This document shows, piece by piece, positions 6,803 to 12,154 of a stretch of DNA of 12,154 nt. Within the stretch, counting starts at the first letter, position 1. The number at the start of each line of letters is the position of its first letter. This DNA is from Desulfobacteraceae bacterium. GTDB lineage: Bacteria > Desulfobacterota > DSM-4660 > Desulfatiglandales > HGW-15. Where the stretch lies: NCBI GenBank assembly GCA_003819975.1, contig RPPU01000072.1:1-12154 (forward strand). Direction: 5' to 3'. The notes below the pieces were generated by a model. It was not told the DNA's origin. It was given only the letters and a program-made list of their open reading frames with translations, and made no database searches. A program made the position numbers and the translations under genes.

Positions 6803-9031
6803 TCACGATGAATTTTTTTCAAAACGAATTTCCCGGGGCGGTTGGCCGTGTTGATAGCGGCGCCACATGATTTCATAGGCTTGTTCCAGTTCCCGGACAT
6901 AACCGATCCGATCGGCCAGCGCTTTTTGCAGGGCATCGCGCAGTTTGGTTTTCAGATCCCGCAGCGAATCCGGAGATCGAATCAAAGCCACGACTTTTTC
7001 GACATAATCCTGTTCGGATCGGGCTAAAGTTTCTTCCAAACCCAAGTGTTTTAAGAGGCTGTAGGTGGTCCGCTGCACATGGCGGTCGCCCGGCAGCGTA
7101 ATCACGGGGACATTCATAAAAAGGGCTTCGTAGCTGGTGGCGGTGCCGGAATAGGGAAAAGAATCCAAAGCCAGGTCGGTCAGGCGATAACGCGCCCGGT
7201 GTTCTTCTTCGTTTTGGGCCCGCTCCAAAAAAAAGATGCGCGATCGTACCGGGGCCGGGAAATGGGCCAGCAGATTGGCTTGCAGGTCGGAACGAGCGGC
7301 ATGGGGGCAGCCCAAGGCCAGACTGGCTTGCGGGCACTGCTCCAGGATCCGTTTCCAAAGTCGCAAAACTTCGGGCCGTAATTTGCCGGGCCGGTTAAAG
7401 GAAGTCAGCACTACTCCGGTTGCGGGCAGGCCGTATTGCGAACGGGTCATGGGGTGCGGGGCGCAGGCCAAAGGGCCGAGCGGCAGAAAAAATCGCGATA
7501 ACAGGACCAGCTTTTCCCGGTACGTCATGCGGGAAGAGGGGCTTTCGGCCTCGGAATCGGAGATTCGATAGTCCATGGTCGCCAGTCCCGTGCCGTTGGG
7601 ATAACCGAAAGCAGTCACCTGAACGGGTGCGGGTCGCGCGGCAAACACGTCCAAACGGTGATGGCGCGTATGGCCGGCCAGGTCGACCAGGATCTGAATT
7701 CGATCGCCATAGATCGTTTCCGCAAAGCCGCGGGTGTTTCCCTCCGGGATTGTTTTAAAAGCGTCGGCGTCTTGGGCGACGGCGGCGGTCAAATCGTCCT
7801 GATTGGGAGTCACGGCATAGATATAAATTTCGAAGCGCTCCCGGTCGTGCCCGGTTATCAGGTTGTTGAAAAACCAGCCCACCGAATGCCGGCAAAAGTC
7901 CGGGGAAACATAACCGATCCGTATCTTGGAGGATCTCTGTTTCAATGAACGAAAATCAAACGGACGATCGGCCGGCGATCGGCCGTATTTCCGCAAGGCA
8001 AAATCGCCCCAGCGGGCATGTTTTTCAAAAAGGAGGGAGTCCGAAAGCGGAAAAGCATGCAGCAGATAAAGGGCGGTGGAGAGCAAATCTTCTTCTTTTT
8101 CCGAAAACGGGTAAGCGACGATGCGATCAAGCAACCGGTTCAAGCGCGGCCAATCAACGGTTTTTGAAAAAGCCCGCAAGGCGCCGATCCAGGTTTGAAT
8201 CCGGTCCGGGCAGGCTGCCAGGGCCCGGGATTGGGTCGCGAGTTCCTTATCCAGGTCATGGGTTTGTTCGTAAAGGAGGCCCAGGTTATAAAATGCCTCG
8301 GCCCGGTGCGGCTGCAATTCGAGCGTTTTTTTAAACCAAAATTCGGCCTGCTTTAGATCGCCCAGCTTTTGCCGGACCACGCCCAAATTCAGACAGGCCT
8401 CGGCGGAACAAGGATCCAATTGTTGTGCTTGTAAAAAATCGAGCGAGGCCCCAATCCAATCGCCGGCCGCCATTGCGATCAGTCCCCGGTTGTAGTAAAG
8501 CCCGGCTTGTTGCGGTTGCAGCGCCAGAGCCGATCGGCAGGCCCGAAGGGCTTCGGTCAAAAGGCCCAAATGCAAGTAGGCTAAGCTCAAGTTTTTATAA
8601 GCCGCGGCATCCCGCGGGTCTTCTGCAATGACGCGCAAATACTGTTCAATGGCTTCCGGTTCATGCCCGGTCTCGCGTAAAAGGTTGGCCAGGTTGAAAC
8701 GGACCCGGACGGCTCCGGGCTCGAGCGTCAAGGCTTGTTCCAGGGAACTTCGGGCCGAGGAAAAATTGCGCACTCCTTTATAAGCCAGGGCCAGGTTGTT
8801 CAGGATAGCGGGATTCTCCGGTTTCAGGGCCAAGGCTTTTTGAAAGGCGGCGACCGCCGCCCCGGGTTGCCCGGTCGAAAGTTGAATCACGCCCAAGCAA
8901 TACAAAGCTTCGAGGTTCAAGGGGTCCCGGACAAGCAATTCCCGATAAAGGTTTTGGACGGCTTCCAAATCGCCGTTCGATTGTTTGGCCGCGGCTTGAT
9001 CGAAAAGGACTTGAAAGTTGTTTTCAGGCAT
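6803..9031 (-). CDS. TPR-containing O-GlcNAc transferase-like protein (GT41, SPINDLY/OGT type)
   Basis: 742 residues from ATG 9031; a TTG directly upstream at 9034 is in frame but a less likely start. Residue numbers below count from that TTG, so subtract one for the ATG start. Residues about 9-280 are eight or so consecutive TPRs (for example 42-74, 76-108, 144-175, 212-243). After a linker comes the GT-B catalytic region from about 370: IGYVSPDFCRHSVGWF, with His383 aligning to the active-site-region His of OGT; DLAGHTRHHRLDVFAARPAP at 451-470; GYPNGTGLATMDYRISD at 477-493. SFNRPGK places Lys551 at the conserved UDP-binding Lys, and LDSFPYSGTATSYEAL at 623-638 precedes VPVITLPGD. The enzyme probably transfers GlcNAc or another sugar to Ser/Thr of a cytoplasmic protein selected by the TPR superhelix. 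In bacteria such proteins often modify flagellins. No strong Shine-Dalgarno sequence; a short upstream ORF ends over the start. Confidence 0.95.
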   Translation of the reverse strand: MPENNFQVLFDQAAAKQSNGDLEAVQNLYRELLVRDPLNLEALYCLGVIQLSTGQPGAAVAAFQKALALKPENPAILNNLALAYKGVRNFSSARSSLEQALTLEPGAVRVRFNLANLLRETGHEPEAIEQYLRVIAEDPRDAAAYKNLSLAYLHLGLLTEALRACRSALALQPQQAGLYYNRGLIAMAAGDWIGASLDFLQAQQLDPCSAEACLNLGVVRQKLGDLKQAEFWFKKTLELQPHRAEAFYNLGLLYEQTHDLDKELATQSRALAACPDRIQTWIGALRAFSKTVDWPRLNRLLDRIVAYPFSEKEEDLLSTALYLLHAFPLSDSLLFEKHARWGDFALRKYGRSPADRPFDFRSLKQRSSKIRIGYVSPDFCRHSVGWFFNNLITGHDRERFEIYIYAVTPNQDDLTAAVAQDADAFKTIPEGNTRGFAETIYGDRIQILVDLAGHTRHHRLDVFAARPAPVQVTAFGYPNGTGLATMDYRISDSEAESPSSRMTYREKLVLLSRFFLPLGPLACAPHPMTRSQYGLPATGVVLTSFNRPGKLRPEVLRLWKRILEQCPQASLALGCPHAARSDLQANLLAHFPAPVRSRIFFLERAQNEEEHRARYRLTDLALDSFPYSGTATSYEALFMNVPVITLPGDRHVQRTTYSLLKHLGLEETLARSEQDYVEKVVALIRSPDSLRDLKTKLRDALQKALADRIGYVRELEQAYEIMWRRYQHGQPPREIRFEKNSS

Positions 9032-9101
9032 CAATATCGAAAATATCGTTTTTTTGTTCCCGCAAAAAAATACTTATTAATGGTCTTATAACAGTGTTCA
9101 C
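9024..9101 (-). CDS. Possible 25-codon leader ORF or gene remnant overlapping the GT41 start
   Basis: GTG 9101 to TGA 9024. It encodes 25 residues beginning MNTVIRPLI and ends 8 nt inside the GT41 reading frame. Its first ten codons align without gaps to the first ten codons of the methyltransferase (MNTINKPLI), at 23 of 30 bases, as part of repeat R2. It could be a leader peptide coupled to GT41 translation or the stump of a lost methyltransferase-like gene. It may also be a chance open frame carried by the repeat. No Shine-Dalgarno sequence precedes it. The MITE-like element is inserted 2 nt upstream of its GTG. Confidence 0.25.
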   Translation of the reverse strand: MNTVIRPLISIFLREQKNDIFDIDA

Positions 9102-9353
9102 AGATGATTGCGGCTTCAGGATTTCTTTTTCAAACGGCAACTAACGGCTTCCGGGTTCTCACAGCAAGCGCCGTAGCGGTCAAATTTATTCGGAGTTCAT
9201 TAAGGCGCTTCGGGCCATTAAAATATACCGGCGTCGCGCTTGCTGATCTTACGATAACGTTTAATACCATAAGAGAGTTGCTGTTTGAAAAAGAAATCCT
9301 GAAGCCGCAATCATGATAAAAACAGAGAATATTATTATGAGACGATTAATAGG
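9072..9353 (-). repeat. Dispersed repeat R2, copy B (split by an insertion)
   Basis: Arms 9072-9103 and 9315-9353 together align base for base to copy A at 5551-5621. Differences are scattered substitutions only; no gap is needed at the junction. The downstream end of the TPR-GT4 gene, including its TAA (9348-9346), lies inside this copy, so R2 runs from the last codons of one gene to the first codons of the next ORF. Confidence 0.7.
9104..9314. mobile_element. 211-bp MITE-like element with 39-bp terminal inverted repeats
   Basis: The ends 9104-9142 and 9276-9314 are inverted copies, matching 38 of 39 bases and beginning ATGATTGCGGCTTCAGG from each outer end. A second inverted pair (CAGCAAGCGC, 9162-9171 with 9236-9245) lies inside, and weak similarity continues towards the centre, so the whole element is an imperfect palindrome. 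It encodes no transposase. It interrupts repeat R2 exactly: removing 9104-9314 restores the same length as the uninterrupted copy at 5551-5621. No clear target-site duplication is visible, although a short one ambiguous with the ends cannot be excluded. It would need a transposase supplied elsewhere. This element, with the R2 arms and the short ORF, accounts for most of the 314-bp gap 9032-9345. Confidence 0.75.
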
Positions 9354-10896
9354 AGGATGGAAAAAAACTTTTAAACACCGCTTCCAGCTTATCCACGGCT
9401 TGTTCGATATCGAATTTTTCCATGGCGCATTGCTGCCCGCATAAAGCAATCCGCTCCCAGCGTTCGCGGTCCCGCGGGAGGGACCAAAGAAGGTCGGCCA
9501 GGGCCCGGTGATTGCCGGGTTTGAAAAAAAGGCCGCTATGGCCGTCTTCGATTACTTCCCTGGCTCCGCCCGTAGCGCTGGTGACGACCAATAAGCCCGC
9601 GGCCATGGCTTCCACTTGACTGATGCCGAACGTTTCGGGCACCAGCGAGGGAAAGACCAGAACATTATGGCAGGCATATAAGTCCTTCAACTGGGCGCGG
9701 TTCAGGAAACCGGCAAAAGCAATTTGATCCGCCAAGCCCAGGGTCTTTACGCGGGCTTGCAGGGCGGTGACGAAACGGGCATCAAAATTGCCGCCCGCCA
9801 AAGTACAGGTAAAAGGAATCTTTTTTTCATTGAGCAGATGGAGGGCTTCGATCAGCACTTGCGGTCCTTTGTAACCGTTGACCAGACCGCTGAAAACGAT
9901 ACGCAGGCTGTCGGTCGCCGGCGGCAAAACCATTTGAAACTCGCGGGTAAAAGCTCCGGAATGGATCACGGCGGCATTTTGAAAGGGATATCCCCGGCGA
10001 ACGGCTTCATCCCGGAGCCATTGACTGGCCGTGGCCACGCGATATAAAGGGTCCCGGGGCGTGTCCGGCGTCTGATAGCCGATAAATTCGTTGCCCAGCC
10101 GATGCAATACCGGAATCCCGCGGCTGAAAATGGGCCGAAAAATCAGAACGCTCAACAGATCGATATTGCCCACCAAACACAGATCGGGCCGATCGTGTTC
10201 CAATACTTCTTGAAGGGTTTGTTCGTTTTGGGCGATGACGGACATGATCCGGTCGCGGGGATATTCGGTTAGACCTTTAGCGGTCCACTCTCCGAATAAT
10301 TTCAGGGAACGGCGCACATGCGGTTCGCATAGGGGCGGTTCTCCGAGCGCACGCGTATCCGAAGTAAGTACTTCAACTTCATGACCGCGTTGCCGGAGCA
10401 GCCCGACATAATCGGACATGATCCGTCCGTAGCCGCCCAGTTCCTGGGGTGGAAAAAGATTATTGACCGCCAATATTTTTCTGGTTGTCGATTTTTTTCG
10501 TTCGACCCTTGCGAACCCCCGCACTATTTCGGGAAAGATCTCTTCCAAAACGGAACAGGACCATCCGGCGGACCAAGCCTTGAAAAGCAACGCCCGGGCT
10601 TTTTCGAGGTCTCCTTGCCGGCGATAGATATCGGCTAAATTACTCAGACTTTCCGGGTCGCGGCGGTTGAGGCGTATTGCTTTGACCAGAAATTCTTCCG
10701 CCAAAGCCGGATCGTTCAACTGAAAGGCGATCACGCCCAGATTGTTCAGAGCCGTCCCATTGGCGGGATCTTCGGCTAAAACGTTCTGAAAGCATTGAAT
10801 CGCTTCCACGGCGTCTCCTCGGCTGAAAAGGGTTTCCCCTTGCACAAGCAAGTCGCTGATATCGGCGCTTGGTTCGGTTTTTTGCGAAGGAATCAT
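9346..10896 (-). CDS. TPR-GT4 fusion glycosyltransferase
   Basis: 516 residues from ATG 10896. Residues 14-108 are about three TPRs (GDAVEAIQCFQNVLAEDP, then NNLGVIAFQLNDPALAEEF, then SNLADIYRRQGDLEKARAL). The GT-B domain starts near 139 with KILAVNNLFPPQELGGYGR (140-158), the usual GT4 N-terminal glycine-rich loop. FSGLVNGYKGPQVLIEAL (335-352) starts the donor-binding half. PETFGISQVEA (420-430) gives the E-x7-E motif (Glu421, Glu429), followed by GGAREVIEDGHSGLFF. GT4 enzymes are retaining transferases using nucleotide sugars; the donor is unknown. The N-terminal TPR is not typical of GT4 and parallels the other TPR fusions here. It has the only strong ribosome-binding site I see in the window, directly after the octamer array. 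The stop codon lies in repeat R2. Confidence 0.93.
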   Translation of the reverse strand: MIPSQKTEPSADISDLLVQGETLFSRGDAVEAIQCFQNVLAEDPANGTALNNLGVIAFQLNDPALAEEFLVKAIRLNRRDPESLSNLADIYRRQGDLEKARALLFKAWSAGWSCSVLEEIFPEIVRGFARVERKKSTTRKILAVNNLFPPQELGGYGRIMSDYVGLLRQRGHEVEVLTSDTRALGEPPLCEPHVRRSLKLFGEWTAKGLTEYPRDRIMSVIAQNEQTLQEVLEHDRPDLCLVGNIDLLSVLIFRPIFSRGIPVLHRLGNEFIGYQTPDTPRDPLYRVATASQWLRDEAVRRGYPFQNAAVIHSGAFTREFQMVLPPATDSLRIVFSGLVNGYKGPQVLIEALHLLNEKKIPFTCTLAGGNFDARFVTALQARVKTLGLADQIAFAGFLNRAQLKDLYACHNVLVFPSLVPETFGISQVEAMAAGLLVVTSATGGAREVIEDGHSGLFFKPGNHRALADLLWSLPRDRERWERIALCGQQCAMEKFDIEQAVDKLEAVFKSFFPSSY

Positions 10897-10899
10897 GAG

Positions 10900-10907
10900 A
10901 CCTCCTC
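10900..10907 (-). promoter_or_regulatory. Strong Shine-Dalgarno sequence for the TPR-GT4 gene
   Basis: Reads GAGGAGGT on the minus strand, 3 nt before the ATG at 10896. It fixes this start and contrasts with the weak or absent sites before the other genes. The TGA of the small ORF at 10906-11070 overlaps it (TGAGGAGGT), so ribosomes ending there would land on the site. Confidence 0.85.
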
Positions 10908-11070
10908 AAAAAATGGGAGAACGTGAGAACGTGAAAACGTGAGAAAGTAAGAACGTAAGAATGTGAGAACGGGAGAATGTGAGAAAGTGAGAACGTGAGA
11001 ACGTAAGAACGTAAGAACGTAAGAACGTAAGAACGTAAGAAAGTGAAGGTATTAAGGTTTCACGGCTCAT
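10906..11070 (-). CDS. Possible 54-residue ORF translated from the octamer array
   Basis: ATG 11070 overlaps the CgeB-type gene's TGA as ATGA, and the frame runs through the whole array to TGA at 10908-10906. Since 8 is not a multiple of 3, three octamers encode one 8-residue period, seen as SYVLTFLR, SYVLTFSR, SHFLTFSR and variants. The same peptide cycle appears in every frame of such an array, so the open frame may simply be a by-product of the repeat. In favour of translation are the 4-nt coupling at the start and a stop lying exactly on the Shine-Dalgarno sequence of the next gene. No recognised domain; no ribosome-binding site of its own. Confidence 0.25.
   Translation of the reverse strand: MSRETLIPSLSYVLTFLRSYVLTFSRSHFLTFSRSHILTFLLSHVFTFSRSPIF
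10915..11042. repeat. Octamer tandem array, 16 full copies
   Basis: Consensus GTRAGAAC on the plus strand, unbroken at an 8-bp period for 128 bp, followed by a partial unit (GTGAAG). Units 11003-11034 are four identical GTAAGAAC copies, suggesting recent expansion; the units nearer the GT4 gene are more varied (GTGAAAAC, GTAAGAAT, GGGAGAAT). In the minus-strand mRNA the array is pyrimidine-rich (GUUCUYAC) and has little potential to fold. It ends 7 bp before the Shine-Dalgarno sequence of the TPR-GT4 gene. It has no spacers, so it is not a CRISPR array. Confidence 0.95.
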
Positions 11071-12119
11071 ATAAAATTCATAAAACGAAGCATTGTATCC
11101 ATGCGTTTAGAATAGGTGTGTTCGGCTAAAACCCGCTGATATGCTTTTTGGGCCATGCGGTTCCTTGCGGCCGGATTTGTTAAATAATGGGCCAGTTGTT
11201 CTTTCAAGGAAGGCAGATCGGAGTAAACCGCCACTTCCGCCCCGGGTTCGAAAGCTTCCGCAAGGGGCTCGGAGTCGTCGACCATCTGGAAAGCGCCGCA
11301 AGCCGCAACGGTAAAAACCCTGGGATTCAGGAAGTCGGACTTTTCAATGAGACGGCCGGGAACCAAACTGGAGTGAATGTTCAAGGCGATTTTAGCTCCA
11401 TTCAGGATGCGGCACTCATCGCGGCTCTCGATCCATTGATTGTTGCCACGGGCGCGGGATTGCAAGGCGGCAACAGCGGACCAGCCCGGGCCCCACAAAG
11501 CCAAGTCAAAATCGGACAAGTCTTGAAACACGGCCACGCGATTGGGATAAGGGGAACCGATAAATACGACATCGGCCCGGTCTGTGGCGGTCGGCAACGG
11601 ATGACGATGCGGGTAATGAACGGCCGGGTTGTGGGCGGTCGGCAGATAATGGTAATGCGTTTGGCCCAAGGTTTTCAGTTTTTCGAAAAATTCGCCGCAT
11701 TGGATGGAGAAAAAATAATCGTAAACAGGCGCAAGGACTTGCCAGGGCGGAATAAGCGGGTTGGCCGGGTAATAGCGGAAATTTTCTATATACCAATGCG
11801 CGGTCCTAGCGTTCAGGTGTTTGACTTGCTCGATGAACCACGGGCCGAGCGGCGCCAAAGCCATGACGAGAACCAGATCCGGTTTAAAGGCCGCCACCCG
11901 GCGCAGGGCGGCCAAATTCAATTGCTCGCTGATTTTAGCAAGGCGTTCCTTTTTTGCATTTATCGCGCGGGTGTCGTGCTCGTACTGTTCGCAAAGCGGC
12001 TGCATTTCGAGTACATCGAGTTCAAGGCCGGGCCTATCGCGAACGGCATCGGCAAAATGCCGGCCCACCACCAATGAACCGCCGGCAAGGGGCAGTATAA
12101 GCAACAGACGCAGCTTCAT
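11067..12119 (-). CDS. CgeB-type glycosyltransferase (GT-B, Glyco_trans_1_2-like)
   Basis: 350 residues from ATG 12119. Residues 1-170 form the N-terminal Rossmann half, including KPDLVLVMALAPLG (79-92) and HWYIENFRYYP (108-118), as in the DUF3880-like part of CgeB proteins. The C-terminal half has ADVVFIGSPYPNR (182-194) and FDLALWGPGW (204-213), then ALNIHSS (245-251). It ends with the CgeB signature: NPRVFTVAACGAFQMVDDSE (265-284), EAFEPGAEVAVYSDLPSL (288-305), and HTYSKRMDTML (334-344). CgeB-like proteins are predicted glycosyltransferases, first known from Bacillus spore coat maturation and common in glycan loci; no substrate is established for this one. Unlike most neighbours it has no TPR. 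Its start overlaps the stop of the upstream gene (ATGA) and no Shine-Dalgarno sequence is present, so translation is probably coupled. Confidence 0.85.
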   Translation of the reverse strand: MKLRLLLILPLAGGSLVVGRHFADAVRDRPGLELDVLEMQPLCEQYEHDTRAINAKKERLAKISEQLNLAALRRVAAFKPDLVLVMALAPLGPWFIEQVKHLNARTAHWYIENFRYYPANPLIPPWQVLAPVYDYFFSIQCGEFFEKLKTLGQTHYHYLPTAHNPAVHYPHRHPLPTATDRADVVFIGSPYPNRVAVFQDLSDFDLALWGPGWSAVAALQSRARGNNQWIESRDECRILNGAKIALNIHSSLVPGRLIEKSDFLNPRVFTVAACGAFQMVDDSEPLAEAFEPGAEVAVYSDLPSLKEQLAHYLTNPAARNRMAQKAYQRVLAEHTYSKRMDTMLRFMNFI

Positions 12120-12154
12120 TCGAGTTTTTTAAGGATCGGGGGAATCCCTTTCTC
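12116..12154 (-). CDS. C-terminal end of an upstream gene (partial)
   Basis: From the right window edge one frame reads EKGIPPILKKLE and ends at TGA 12118-12116, sharing ATGA with the start of the CgeB-type gene. The 4-nt overlap, repeated elsewhere in this operon, supports it as the end of a gene co-transcribed from beyond the window. Twelve residues are too few to name a family. Another frame is also open here, so the choice rests on the overlap. Confidence 0.5.
   Translation of the reverse strand, partial: EKGIPPILKKLE

Noticed and set aside
6711..6806. 31-codon minus-strand frame from GTG 6806, overlapping the GT41 stop as GTGA
   Set aside because: The 4-nt overlap resembles other links here, but there is no ribosome-binding site, no recognisable product, and it ends in the heptamer array. 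Too weak to call a gene.
9104..9314. Integron attC site
   Set aside because: The palindromic layout suggested it, but I see no RYYYAAC/GTTRRRY core sites at the ends, and the exact empty site with long terminal inverted repeats fits a MITE better.
9104..9316. 70-codon plus-strand frame in the GT4/GT41 gap
   Set aside because: It begins MIAASGFLFQTAT only because it reads the terminal inverted repeat; the same peptide appears on the other strand from the other end. No transposase motif.
10915..11048. CRISPR array
   Set aside because: Units are 8 bp and directly adjacent with no spacers, and no cas genes are near.

Overview
All coding capacity I can support lies on the minus strand, read from position 12154 down to 1. 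It is a run of glycan-assembly enzymes of the sort found in bacterial protein-glycosylation loci, for example flagellin, pilin or S-layer glycosylation. The acceptor protein is not in the window, so that role is inferred. Coding DNA has middling GC and the gaps are clearly AT-rich. There are no rRNA or tRNA genes, and no transposase or CRISPR array. The organism is most likely a Gram-negative bacterium: a GT9 heptosyltransferase-like enzyme, an OGT-like GT41 enzyme and TPR-fused glycosyltransferases are common in Desulfobacterota, Nitrospirota and Omnitrophota. The sequence alone does not fix the phylum.

In transcription order: the last 12 codons of an upstream gene (12116-12154); a CgeB-type GT-B glycosyltransferase (11067-12119); a 16-copy octamer tandem array (10915-11042) inside a possible coupled small ORF; a TPR plus GT4 glycosyltransferase (9346-10896); a 314-bp gap holding a 211-bp MITE-like element (9104-9314); a TPR plus GT41 O-GlcNAc-transferase-like enzyme (6803-9031); a short gap with heptamer repeats; a GT9 heptosyltransferase-like protein (5622-6689); a class I SAM methyltransferase (4987-5580); a GT2 plus TPR protein (3113-4990), coupled to the methyltransferase by an ATGA overlap; a radical SAM enzyme with a B12-binding-like N-terminus and C-terminal TPRs (1226-2992); and a second GT2-TPR protein cut by the left edge (1-1019).

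A plausible reading is a cytoplasmic pathway in which several glycosyltransferases add sugars in turn, while the methyltransferase and radical SAM enzyme decorate them. Five of the eight substantial genes, from four unrelated catalytic folds, carry TPR modules. This suggests a shared acceptor protein or an assembled complex.

The gaps are as informative as the genes. Two pairs of dispersed repeats join consecutive genes: R1 at 1131-1186 and 3056-3114, and R2 at 5551-5621 and 9072-9353. The second R2 copy is split exactly by the MITE-like element, so this window contains both the empty and the filled site. R2 also carries the first ten codons of the methyltransferase, and a related decayed or leader ORF sits in the other copy. 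Just before the GT4 gene, the octamer array is placed so that copy number would change how an upstream small ORF ends relative to the GT4 start.
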